Translations under genes and position numbers: made by a program
Source of the DNA: Unio delphinus
Taxonomy: Eukaryota; Mollusca; Bivalvia; Unionida; Unionidae
Direction of reading: 5' to 3'
Assembly: GCA_029339505.1 (NCBI GenBank)
Contig: JAQISU010000119.1
Coordinates: 3,943,001-4,007,000, forward strand
DNA: 64,000 nucleotides
Shown: positions 1 to 11,698 of the stretch, piece by piece
Numbering within the stretch: the stretch's first letter is position 1
Layout of the letters: the number at the start of each line of letters is the position of its first letter
The notes under the pieces: model-generated
The model's database searches: none
Told to the model about the DNA's origin: nothing
What the model saw: only the letters and a program-made list of their open reading frames with translations

Positions 1-87
1 TCTCAATAATATCAACATTACCAGATTGTGAGTTCTCAGTTATGGTCAGTATTTATGATTCCTCGATACCAAAATTAGAAATAAATC

Positions 88-624
88 ATGAGTATAATAA
101 CAATGACAACACCGCAGGAATTACTTCAACGAATAGTGGAGAACACGAACCCAGTACAAACAAGCATGATATCAATAACATCAACGAATCCAGAATTCAG
201 TGTGAATTTCCCCTCTCCGGTCCCAGTGAAGGAGATAGCGCTAGCAAAACTACGAATGTATCACAGTTGGCCTAATATCAGATCAAAATCATTTGGTGGT
301 CAACAACCGAATAATTCTTTAGTGTTTGCAAATAAGAATAAACCCGACGGAACCCCAGACTGGAACGTCGTTTCGATACCAACAGGGTCATACCAAATCG
401 AACAAATCAATAATGAATTCGCGCGTAGAATAAAATCGATTACTGGAAAAGAATCAAAAATCGCTATAACAGTTCATGAACCGACGCTATCATCCGCAAT
501 TGAGATAAGCACAGAAGGATACGTCGTAGATATCTATCAAAGTTCTATTAGAACCGTACTAGGATGGCCTGAATTACCACCAGGGGGAAAAACCGTTGAT
601 TTACCAGAACCACAAAAAAAATGA
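88..624 (+). CDS. Virion-type (penton/minor-capsid-like) protein, N-terminal part
   Basis: A 178-residue reading frame starting at the ATG at 88. Visible traits are a segment reading IPTGSYQIEQIN near residues 96-107, and SIRTVLGWP near residues 152-160 just before the frame closes. I associate this layout with structural proteins of Polinton- and adintovirus-like elements, but the exact role (penton, minor capsid or fibre) is a guess from pattern memory. The frame ends in an A8 run at 614-622, and the overlapping frame 596-1468 continues at once with similar composition. I infer one original gene split by a single-base slip in that homopolymer. It reads toward the terminal repeat, as the ATPase does in element B. 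Confidence 0.5.
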   Translation: MSIITMTTPQELLQRIVENTNPVQTSMISITSTNPEFSVNFPSPVPVKEIALAKLRMYHSWPNIRSKSFGGQQPNNSLVFANKNKPDGTPDWNVVSIPTGSYQIEQINNEFARRIKSITGKESKIAITVHEPTLSSAIEISTEGYVVDIYQSSIRTVLGWPELPPGGKTVDLPEPQKK

Positions 625-1468
625 TTATGTCACCGACGTGATAAAAAATAATAATCCAATAAGGAGTTATAGAGATCACATAATCGCTATAGATTTTTTT
701 GATTTCGTATTTCAACCAATTGGGGAGGGTAGATTAGAGAAATATTATTTTGTTAACAAACCTAAAATCATTAGTATGAATTATTTAATAAATAATGATT
801 TATCACTGTTGTTAATGCCCCTTAAATCCGGCTCTCTCACCCGAGATGAATTTATCAGCGTCGTAGAAACATGTAACAAAATTATCGACGATACGGAAAC
901 ATTTAACCTAAAAATTATTCAGTATATATTAGATGAAGATAATCCCCAATCGAGAACAAGATTTGCATCAGACTATAATATCCGCGTTGAAGATATTCCG
1001 ACATTCAAACTACCAGGATATAACGTACCAGAACTAAAAAAACTTCTCAATGATGCCATCGATAATGGTTTCAAAATAATTCATGATGCATGGAAAAAAA
1101 CAGCATCACCGGAAATAAAAATCCTCAAACATAATAATGACCCAGACGGTGGCGGTAGGCATATCGCTCCGTTCAACGTGAATATATCCTCAGTGATTGC
1201 GCTCAATTTAGTATGTGATGTTATCGAAGGAAGCTATCAAATTAATCTCGAACGATCAAATCAAGCTCAGCAAGGATATATTCTTTATTCGTTTGCACCA
1301 ACAGCTCCTCCAGGATTCCTAATTATTGAAAACCCAATTAATCCTGTCTACATGCGATGCCATAATAATTCATTAACCAGAATTAATTTCAAACTCACCG
1401 ACCAGTCAAATAATCTGATTGATTTACAAGAAGAGGTGTTAGCGATTAGTCTGTTTGTAAAATCATAA
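596..1468 (+). CDS. Virion-type (penton/minor-capsid-like) protein, C-terminal part
   Basis: A 290-residue frame overlapping the previous one by 29 bases in the +1 register. The last 110 residues carry the strongest signal: an LYSFAPTAPPG segment, then NPVYM, then FKLTDQSNNLIDLQEE, ending in a short beta-like tail. This looks like the C-terminal jelly-roll-type region of structural proteins in animal Polinton/adintovirus-like elements (pattern recognition, not a search result). The middle 150 residues are not recognised. Its own first ATG at 596 lies inside the upstream frame, so an independent start is less likely than a frameshifted continuation. Only 16 bases separate its stop from the terminal repeat. 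Confidence 0.5.
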   Translation: MIYQNHKKNDYVTDVIKNNNPIRSYRDHIIAIDFFDFVFQPIGEGRLEKYYFVNKPKIISMNYLINNDLSLLLMPLKSGSLTRDEFISVVETCNKIIDDTETFNLKIIQYILDEDNPQSRTRFASDYNIRVEDIPTFKLPGYNVPELKKLLNDAIDNGFKIIHDAWKKTASPEIKILKHNNDPDGGGRHIAPFNVNISSVIALNLVCDVIEGSYQINLERSNQAQQGYILYSFAPTAPPGFLIIENPINPVYMRCHNNSLTRINFKLTDQSNNLIDLQEEVLAISLFVKS

Positions 1469-1484
1469 ATGATTTTCGTCCTAA

Positions 1485-1818
1485 GGACTTGATCAAATAT
1501 TCGGTTAAAATCGTAAAAGAATTATTTTTTGTTAACCCAGAACTGAAAACTTTAGCAGCAGAGAGGGTGGATGACAACAAGTTGCGACCAAAATTAATTA
1601 AAAAATCGTAAAAGTCTCCGTTTTCATTTTTTTTAGTTAAAATGAGATTTCGTAGGGAAAGCTCATTAAAATTTCAATCAATTTTTTGTCTAAAAACGTT
1701 GTAGGGTTAGCCCCTGAGACATTGTTTTGGGTTAAAATGAGATCGTAGGAAGGCTCGTTTTAGGATTTCAATCAAAATTTTGTCTGAAAACGTTGTAGGA
1801 TTCACCCTCTCTGCTGCT
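1485..1818 (+). repeat. Terminal inverted repeat of element A
   Basis: The first 130 bases match, in inverted orientation, 36000-36130 of element B, including GGACTTGATCAAATATTCGG. In B those bases encode the last residues and stop of the packaging ATPase. The outer end is TCACCCTCTCTGCTGCT (1802-1818); the same 17-mer lies inverted inside at 1554-1570. Between them are two roughly 85-bp direct repeats (about 1637-1728 and 1730-1802), each with an AAATGAGAT...CGTTGTAGG pattern. The terminus 5'-AG...CT-3' fits Polinton-type ends. Confidence 0.75.
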
Positions 1819-1846
1819 TGCTATATTGTAGTATTATATAGTACAT

Positions 1847-1893
1847 TAGTCCGAGTTTCCTCTGACCCTTGCCTCCCCATTTTAGATATTTCG
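1847..1893 (+). repeat. Fragment of the TAGTCCGAG MITE family
   Basis: Starts TAGTCCGAGTTTCCTCTGAC and continues into a CCCATTTT segment that matches the left half of the complete copy at 11173-11329. Only one end is recognisable here, 28 bases outside the element A terminus. Confidence 0.6.
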
Positions 1894-3263
1894 ACAACAT
1901 AAATACCGTATTATAGTATATGTATGACAGGTAAGTTGTAAGTAACGATTCGAGCCCCTGTGGAAAAAACAATATGGTGTGGCCTAGCTTCCGACGATAC
2001 TGGTTCTGTGGTATCTCAATATTTTTTAACATTTCAGTATTTATTTTATCTATTGCACCACATATTGTGTACTTATATGTACCAAATGACCATAGGTTAC
2101 TAGTTCTAAATCACCAGTTTATTTTGGGAAAACGTCAGGATTGCTGACGCGTACACTATTTGATAAACCCATTAATACAACTGTTTAAAAATAATATCCT
2201 TAACCTATGTTCTCAGATAGAATCAATATCTTCTTAAAATTTCTATCACTTTAACAAAATATTTAGCCAGTTTGTTGTCTGATAATGTTATAAAAGAAAT
2301 AGATCATATGATTACTGTGATGATCAGTGACTAGGAAATCTAATCTTTGTTAGCAAATAAGAATCAAAATGTGAAACATGTTAATGTCGTTTGTTTGGTG
2401 GCTTTTGCATTTAACAGGTGTTGACTTGAAAGCTGCATTATACACAATTTCTTTACTTTTCATTGGAACACCGGTTGTTGTTCAAACAGTCTTAGGTTGA
2501 TATGTACTTTCATCCTCATATTGATTGTTCATTCTCTGCAACAATCACAGAGCAACTCCAGTCATTGTGGTTGATTATTTACGAATGCATTTTTTTACTT
2601 CTTTCTTATAAGTGTCTGTTGCTGTAGGGTACAGGTGGCATAATGAGTGCCATTGAAGTAGCATCCATTTTTCAAGTTGACTACACTTTGTGCAGCACAA
2701 TGATACATTAAATTTCCAACATTAATTAAAGTATATGTCATTATCAGATTTTTTTTTTTGTGTTGCAACATCAGAATAACTCCCCTTTCACAACTAGGAC
2801 TTTACATAACGTCTGTTTATTGTTTGTTTCCCACAGCCATCTGATTTATAGTGGAAAATAAATTCATTTTTATACAAATGACAACAACAGACTTCAATTA
2901 TATCTTGAGGGTCATTGTTTTTATTAACTTACTTGCTGATTGCAGACTTTATGACCTGAAATATCAAAGCACTCATGTATAGCAGACAACAGAAAATCTA
3001 AACAAAAGGAAACAAATAATTCGAATTTTAATCATTTTAAATCAAAAACTGAATTGACTGAGTCTCATAAATTTTGTGACATAACTACACAAGTTTTAAG
3101 ACCCTTTTTGGTCTACTTAAATAATAAATATACATTATACATCTTCATCACTCAAATGTATGTTACCGTAGTAGTTGTAAAGATGGAAAACGATTAAGTC
3201 ACATTAAAGTTCAACTTTACACATTGTATACCTCAGTCTTATAACAACTGCACATCATGATGG

Positions 3264-3264
<1 letters not shown>

Positions 3265-3343
<79 letters not shown>
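3265..3343. repeat. (TA)n microsatellite
   Basis: About 39 uninterrupted TA units. The Tyr-Ile frames across it are artefacts. Confidence 0.97.
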
Positions 3344-3345
<2 letters not shown>

Positions 3346-3808
3346 ACACACAGAAAGTAAGAGATATGAAAATAGTAAACAGACCTGATAAATAACTGTA
3401 ATATTGAAATGTATATTTACCAAATGAATGCATTTCAGGAACATCCAATGCAATAAAATCAATATCAGTTATGGAACTTATGTGACTGGATGCTTTACAA
3501 GTATATATCTCATCCTGTAAAAGGGTAAATTCATGATAATGCAAATGATTGAGGGTTGTTGAGCATTTCATAAATAGGACACTAGAAGTATTAAATAGCT
3601 ATACATACACAGATATCAACAAAGATGAAAATTGTACCCTGATTCTGTTGGAAGATAAATTTTAATTTATGCATGAATTATTATCATCAAACTAAAATTT
3701 ATATCCTTTCAAGATAGTATTATAGGAACATTAAAATATAACATGGACTGTATTAAGGTTTCGGAAATAATTTTATTTAAGTCAACTTTATGTGTCATGT
3801 TGAAGGAA

Positions 3809-3811
<3 letters not shown>

Positions 3812-3860
<49 letters not shown>
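3812..3860. repeat. (GT)n microsatellite
   Basis: About 22 GT units ending in a short GCGCGC tract. Confidence 0.97.
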
Positions 3861-3861
<1 letters not shown>

Positions 3862-6800
3862 AATACCCAATCATGAATCATATGCATTAATTAAAAAATG
3901 TACACCATGAATTAGTTATGTAAGTATTTCTGGAACAAATTAAACAAACAAAGTAGTATAAGTTGTCCTCATTCAAAACAAGTGATGGCTGCCTTAACAC
4001 AAGAAGCCAAAATATAATTTTGGTAAACATAATTACAATTTTTAAGTTCTGAATTGTAGTTAAGCAGAAACTAATATATATCATACCTTCATATGGTTTC
4101 GTTTGAATGAAGCATCCTTATCTGGAAAGGAATAAATGTTTTAGATTTGATGAAAGAAAAGGCTTACAAAGAAGAAACCAAAAGCTAAGTAATAATCAAT
4201 GAATAAAACAATATTTGTGTATCTATGCTGGAAAATGAAAAATAACAATCAACTTCATATCACAGAATTTACAGGTCAAAAGCACCAAATATATAACACA
4301 ATATAATTGTAATGCATCTATTTCACCAAGAATAAGCAAATTAACTGAGTTAATGTTTTGAAAACTTAATAATAATTTGGCCATAACTACTGAAAGAAAC
4401 ATACACATGATCTCCTCTATTTTCTTTCTATGAGGAACATGTCTGCTCAAGTAACGGTTCAAAAGAAAGTCTTCCTTAGTGCATTTCACAAAGCAATTAA
4501 ATGTTAACAATGCTGCACTTTTTAATAGCTTAGTATTCATTATTATTAAAGATCAGTGATTTCAAAAATATATATAAAAAATTTCAAGATCAGATTTCTT
4601 CTTTACTGACAAAATGTGAAAACAGTAGCCACAAAACAGTATTTAGAATGATAAAATAAAAAAAAAAGTTGTATAGTATTTTATACTTACCTTTGCAGGG
4701 ATGATTTTCTGGATGAATATTTTCCATTTTGGTTTCTGGCGTGTACAGGCAGCATGAATATGTCGATCCTTATAAAGTTAAACTTTATATGATGGCACAA
4801 AATCAAGCAAATTTGATTAACAACAAATGTTGTCATTAACACAGTCATATGCAAAGTTGCCTATATCATCATCATTTGCTCTGAAATTTATAAATAAATA
4901 CCTTGTTAATTACATTATCATATATGTTTTTAAAAAAGAAATTTCCAAAGTCATTACTTTCACTGTAGTTTCTATAACGAGCTATGATACTTAAAACAGC
5001 ACCGGTCTTTTATTCATTAACTTTCAGACTGAAACATTTATACTTTGATAATTAACATTTATACCTTCATACTAAACAATTACCTTGTATATGAAATGAA
5101 AATCTGTTGGTCGTAATATTACAGCAGCATCCTCACTGACACGCACTTTTATCTAATGCTGCTCTAATCTGCATAAAAAGTATATATCATCAGAATCATT
5201 TCAATGTTTTTTTTCCTGAGAAAAAAAATAATGGAAACAAAGTATCAGCAATAACTCTTGACACATAAAAAATGACACCTGCTACAGTTAAATAAAAGAC
5301 ATGGCAAATGCGTCACTCGAATTATACATGAAAAAATGCATACATGTCTTTCAAGAAAATTTTTTAAAGAAAAATAAGACTATGCGAACAATATTATAAT
5401 GATGACTACACACATTGGCTGTAAGGGGTGGAACCTGATGAAGAATATTCACTCTAATATAAAATATTGTGAAGCAAAGATGCATAAAATGTAATTTCAA
5501 TTATTATTACCATTTAGCAAATATGCAGTTTATATAAAAAGTTAAGATAGATACATATTGATGGCAATGTCAGTTTTGCACAAAACGAAATGAATAGGCC
5601 ATTCTTAATCTATGACGGTATATGTTCAGTACAAAAGCACTACCAGTTAACAATTCTAAGATGATTTATTAATCAGATATCAGTATATTACTATCATCAA
5701 ACAATAGCATAACTGATGATTATTTTCCTGCTCAAGTACAAAAACATAACACTTGGAAAAGAGGAAAAGAAAGACAAGAAAAAAACAATATTAAATATGT
5801 AAACTGAAGTTGCTTTTACACAGGTACCAATCGACACATGCACACATGAACACATGCACATGGAATAAACACATGCACATAGAACACATGCACATGGAAT
5901 AAATTAAATAGATGGAATAATGAACACATGCACATGGAATAAACTTGAATTAAATATATAATCAGTGAGACAATTTTGCTCTTGTATAAGTGAACAGATT
6001 CAGTATTAACATCTATAAATAGACATGCAGAAAAGTTTAACATTTTTTAACTAAGCTGCAGGATTGATCATAATCTCTATAATCGGAAAATATAGCAGGC
6101 ATGGCCTTACATAATTGATTAAATGTGCAGTACTAATCCTCTATTTCTTAGAATGCAAAATATTATAATTTTTAAGTTTCATATAAATGTATGGCAAAAT
6201 ATAAAACAATTATTAAAGCAGTAAACAACATTGTTTGAATATTTAATGTACAAATGAAGTAATAATGATTGAAAAGTTAACTAATAACAAATTTTGAAAC
6301 ACACTGGCTGTCATAAATACCCACATGAACCTCAAAACGATTTTAATACCTTTTAAAGAAATTGAAAATTCTCATTGCATGAGTGTTGTATATATTCTTT
6401 TTAGTGGTTTTATACTTCTCCAGGCCAGGGGAAGTTTGTTAAAAATTAAAACAAATATTGTTAGTAGTAACAATATAACAAATTTCATTTCTGAAGCATG
6501 TGCATTATTAAAATGAATTGAAAGAAGAAAAAAAAACAGTCTGGTCCATAATGAACACATTTTGTTATGATTGAATAATAAATAGTAATTTTATAAAAAA
6601 TAACAATATAGAAGGTAGTGAACATACTGAGCTTTTGTACTGTGAATAGAGATATGCCACACTGCATGATTTCATTATGTGCTGATGAAAGGATAATTTA
6701 ATGGTAAATTTACATGCACATTGTGATTAGGAAATTGTACTGTAAATTAACATCCAGATTCAGAGGTCGCATTAACTTTATAAGGTGGCATGATTTATGT

Positions 6801-9047
6801 CATCATTTGTATTGTAACTGATAAAGAGCAACTGGAGTCATCTGAGAAAGATTTTAATTAGTTTTATTGGATTTTTAATGCAGCTTTAACAATTTATCAT
6901 TTACACAAAACCGGTTTTAGCCAAAGACCAGATTGCATTTTCTAAGACCAATCGAGGGCTGAAAACAAATTTCTTTAATATTATTACTGTTCACACGCCA
7001 GATTAGGCCCACTGGCCAGGGCTTGTGCATCTATGGTATATTGTGATGTCAAAACCATGTCAAAGGCATATTGTGTCACACATTATCATGACAGTGGGCT
7101 AATATATATTTACTGAAATGTGATTGCAATACAGATGAGATAAAACATCAGAGGTAAATTTCTGGTCTTATAACTAGATTAATGATGGTACTTATTGAAT
7201 CATAGGATTTTAAAAATAAAACTTGTTATGTAAATAAAAAATATTCTGTATTTAAATGTGAATTATTTCTGCTTTTCCAACATCATTAATGATATAATAT
7301 AACCTGACAATTGGCTTACAATCATTTAAGTTGTAATTGTAAAAAATGAACAGAAATGAAATATCAAAACGTGAATCAAGATAATATTAACATGAGAAAA
7401 ACAAACCTTTTCTGAGAACAAACTCTAGTTCTATGAGACTGAAAATAGTTTCATTTTTATTGAAATTAAAATAAATATAAAGAAAATATAAAAGGGATGC
7501 ATGTCAGGATGAGAAAATATATATCTTTTTCTTGTGAATGATATATCTGTCTGAGCTGTGAAACCTGACTTATGAAACAAGCGAGATATGTACATTTTGG
7601 AAAATAGACTAACAATGTTCATGAAATTTAAGTATAATATCTTTCACATTTTTTAACAAAAAAAAATGTCTCGTCCCACACCCACTTTTTTGATGTTCAA
7701 AGGCAATGGTGTGATGGTGATGGAACTGATGTTTAATGACATTTTAACACACTGTGAGATGGTTAAGGCTGAAAGTCACACAACTGGAACCAATTATGAT
7801 AAACTGGCATTCATTTTTCGGAGTGTGAGTGGACTTGACAGCATCGGATTCGTATGAACAATTCCTCGAACTATTTTTAAAATTTAACAAGACTTTCAAA
7901 CTCTGACAAAAGCTACATTATATCTATTTCAACCCTTGAAAAATACCTGGACATTCCATGCAATATGTGTGTGAGTTTATATAACCATTATCACTGTATA
8001 TGTGAAAAATCAGAATTCTTATAACAATACCAGCCTGTACATGTGGTATAACTGATACAACCTTTCACCCCCAACACAAAGCAGGTCAGCTGAAACAATT
8101 CCGCTAAAATATTAGTGCAAAACTATTAGGCATTATATAGTTATGCCAAAGAAAGTTACTGCACAGATAAAGCTAGAGTATAAGAGTTTTGATCTATGAA
8201 CAATAGATGTGTCAATGACTTTCACAATTTATGGGTGGGTGTAGATATGACACATGATCATATGATTCACGTTTCATATGAATAATTCAATGAAATTTTT
8301 GTGAAAATCCAGATATCGTTAAAAGGTTGCAGCCTGGATAAGCCTGGCATAGGCCTAACCTAACCTTTTGACTCAAAACCATGAAGTGGAACAGGTAGTT
8401 GAAACTGGTATATGACACCACTAGGACAATATAAATAAATTATACAACATATAATTTAAGACATGAGTTATTCAAAAGACGTGGCCGGGTCAAGACGATT
8501 AACTGACCCAGATTTTATTGAAAAAAAATCAAGCCTTACATTACAGATTTATGGCCATAATGTGAAAATGTGACGAACAGACTCATGAAAATAGGGATAA
8601 CAATGCGGGGGAAGGGGGGAGGCAGGGGAGACTTTAGTATAATTTCTTAATTTAGATGATACATTTTTCAATTTATATTTATCTCTATCTAATACAATAT
8701 GCTCATACCTTTTAACTCGCGTTGAAACAGGTACTCTGTATCTTTAATACCTCCTGAATTTTGGAATAAATGGCTTTTTGCTAAAAATACAGCTATCCTT
8801 AAAGGTAATAATCATAAAACATTAACAATATATGTAAACAAAAAATCTGTACTTTGGTCAGTCCAATTACTCTTAGGTATGTAATAAGCACATTAATAAT
8901 TGTACCTGTCATTTTAAAAAGGACAAACATGAAGTAGACATTTTCTTAAAGCAAATAGGGGCAGAGCATTATGATTTAACATGGACATTTTGCTGTAATA
9001 CCAAAATCATTTACCAAATATAGACTGATGTGAATATGTGACCTTAT

Positions 9048-10687
9048 TCATGTTAAAGCAAGTTCAGATTTTATGTAAATACTATAATTTATGTTAGTCA
9101 CCATATCCTTGTAATCCATCGACTTAAGTTTATATATGGGTGGAAACGGCTTCACTAAATCAGCATAAGACATACGGGTATCAACAAGGTCCAAGGATAA
9201 TAAATTTTCAGCGTTGTTTTTCTGCTCCATGTCCAAACTAACAACAAATGACTCCAATAATGTTTTCAATACATATGCACCATTTATATTTACACGGAGT
9301 CCATCACGTGCCAAATGCATACTTCGATCGAACAATGGGTTATAGTCAATAAAATGGCACTTATCACATTTTCAGCTTAAGCTCATAATTACATCATTTA
9401 GTGCAGCACATCCTCTTTGTAAGTGTGGTAAAAAAGTAGAGTTCCAATGAAAAGATTTAAAGTTACTGGTGGTTCGAGGCAGAATTCCACAAACAGTGAC
9501 CAGCATCGTGGCATTCATTTCCAGCAGCTGACGAATAAAGTCGCTGTAACAACTGAAAGCAAGAAGTGCACAAAAAGAATTAACTAAAATGCAAACAAAA
9601 CATGACTAATATAACTGTGAAAATTTCAGAAATTCACAACCATAGTAACTGCTGCCATTTGGAAAATATAAAGAAAATAATAAAAAATTTAAAAACATCT
9701 GCTACCAGGGTTATTTTCCACACACTTTATTTTTGCTGTAGCAATGTACAAATTGTATTGTCATAAAGTGTAATATGTATTACCTAATTAATGTTACCCT
9801 CCTCCTGATGTTAATAAATGTAGTTTGCTGGAAGCTGAGAATATCAAAAACTGTTAAAATTGTAACAAGAATCTTGAATCAAATGAAGCTAATGAATCAC
9901 ACTTCAACTTAATCTGATTATGGCATTCCCGGCATCAATCACATTTCAGGCAAATGAAATGTAGACCAACATAACTTGAAATCAGGTCCACATGATTGTG
10001 TTAGAATTTTAATTTATTAGAAAAAAAGGCATCAGAGTAAGAACAATCCCGCTAAATCATTGCCACTTTAATTTGTAGAAAAGCATCAATAAGGGCTGCA
10101 TAAAGTTTGAGATATTTCTGAAATCTGACTTCTCAATATGATGCTAGGTGACACCAAAACATGCTATACAAGCACAATTAATTAGGCAATAAAACCTCGA
10201 CCCAAAAACATAAATATCACGGTCAATGTCTTAGACAGTATGACGAGTAGTCAATATGGATGCTAATCATGTAAATTTGTTATTTAAAATTATGCTGGTC
10301 ATATTATAACTAGAAAGAATATTTGGAATGCATCACTAACCAGTTGTAATCTGTAAGATCAATATAATAAATATACAATAGAAATTTATAATAGTTATGC
10401 TGCAAATATTGGGCACAAATAATACATGTTTTCAAAGTCAAATTTACAAGCAAAAATACCTTCTAAATATGCTAACATCTTTTCCAACATCATTTGAACC
10501 TATGTGTAGAATCAGCAGGTCAGGTTTTTGGGCTCGGACAACATCTAATACTTTGGATTTAAAATTGGTGACATCTCCAACCAATTTCGCACCAGGAATA
10601 GTCAACAGGAATAAGTTGGCAAGATTCAGAAGACAACTGAGTTGCTTCAAATTGGAATCACCTGCAACGAAAATGCTCCTCGACATT
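9048..10687 (-). pseudogene. SGNH/GDSL-hydrolase-fold protein, two exons, probably damaged
   Basis: Exon 1 (10687-10460) follows a TTGTCAG acceptor and includes FVAGDSNLKQL (block I GDS) and LILHIGSNDVGKD (block III GSND). It ends at an AAG|GTATTT donor. Exon 2 (9553-9048) follows a pyrimidine-rich TTGCTTTCAG acceptor. Joining at these sites keeps the frame, which strongly supports splicing. Exon 2 contains HLARDGLRVNINGAY, the block V position, with Arg where active enzymes have the catalytic His. A TGA at 9372-9374 interrupts exon 2, so this is either a pseudogene, an assembly error or an unrecognised intron. Upstream exons were not found. SGNH domains occur both in host esterases and in transposon proteins; substrate unknown. 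Confidence 0.6.
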
Positions 10688-11172
10688 CTGACAAGTATGC
10701 GGCAGCTATGCAAAATATACAATGAATATGAAATGAATATCAACTATTTAAAAGACGTAACTGTCTTTCTGAAACGAAAATATAAATTACATAAACACTA
10801 AATTATACTTTGCACACCAGATCAAGTGTATTAACATGGAAGTTAATTATACACAATTCAGAAAAGAAACTACTATCTTGGGGTAAAAACGTATCAAATG
10901 AATATAACTAATTAAATACTTTCTAGTATATTCTTCACGCTATCAGTTCCAATACCTTAACTAGTATGTGAATATGAAAACAAAACTTCTTACTTAAGTA
11001 GTAATCAAATTTAAACAATAATACATATAAATGAACAAAAAACTTAGCAATGCATGTACAATATCTAATAAATGCAGCCAATATTTAAAAAATATAGAAA
11101 CAAAAGTCAAATTGATAAAACTTAAAAGGACTGAAACGAAAATTCAAATTGGTCTGGCAGTTGGTAACGTGA

Positions 11173-11329
11173 TAGTCCGAGTTTTCTCTGACCCTTGCCA
11201 CCCCATTTTTGATATTTGGTTTTTATGTTGGGTTGTACCCTAACCTAAAAAAAAACAAATATCAAAAATGGGGTGGCAAAAAAAAAATATCAAACTTAGG
11301 GTGGCAGGGGTCAGAGGAAACTCGGACTA
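11173..11329. mobile_element. 157-bp MITE with 9-bp target site duplication
   Basis: Ends are perfect inverted repeats TAGTCCGAG / CTCGGACTA. The inverted match extends inward over about 50 bases (TCTGACCCTTGCCACCCC against its complement). Immediate flanks are identical 9-mers, GTAACGTGA at 11164-11172 and 11330-11338. A 9-bp duplication is typical of the Mutator superfamily (established knowledge). It has no coding capacity. Confidence 0.85.
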
Positions 11330-11698
11330 GTAACGTGACTGGTCTTTACAAACTAGTTTGTTAAATTTGCGCACTATGATAAACTGTAAAATAAATCAAA
11401 GCATGATTAATTATGTTTACATATATGTCTAAAATTTTTAAATATATATGAATCCAGAATATGGTAACTAAGATGCAGCAATTATTAATATTTTTCGCTC
11501 AAATTTGAAAAAGCGTTCTCACGAATTTTGGTTCAAGCGGAAGCAGGAAGTAGAATTGGTGGTTTATGGGATTGTTTCTGAGGAATGTATTGTACAACCA
11601 ATCAAAACCATCGTTTTTAGAGGATATATTTGCATGTCTGAATGTATGAATATTTAATGAAGGCAGGATTTGTCCATTATCCCCCCTCGTAGCCTCGA

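Larger units (their letters stand above)
1..1818 (+). mobile_element. Right end of a Polinton/adintovirus-like element (element A), truncated by the window start
   Basis: This stretch holds a virion-type protein gene reading rightwards and then a terminal repeat that ends at 1818. The repeat is shared in inverted orientation with element B at 35842-36130, which carries packaging ATPase, integrase and DNA polymerase genes, so A is read as one end of a related element. The rest of A lies outside the window. Bases 3-275 also stay open in a second frame that overlaps the gene start; this could be the tail of an upstream gene or chance. Confidence 0.7.
1894..9047. other. Intergenic, no gene supported
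   Basis: AT-rich DNA. Open frames are short, without recognisable domains, and several are only translations of microsatellites. A small cluster of AACACATGCACATGGAAT-like repeats lies at about 5835-5945. No splice-supported exons or mobile-element signature were recognised. Confidence 0.5.

Noticed and set aside
42..275. 77-residue frame overlapping the virion-type gene start
   Set aside because: Low-complexity and in a shadow frame; could be an upstream gene's tail (open from base 3) but there is no independent support.
10397..10801. 134-residue plus-strand frame
   Set aside because: Antisense shadow of the SGNH exon, which has splice sites and motifs.
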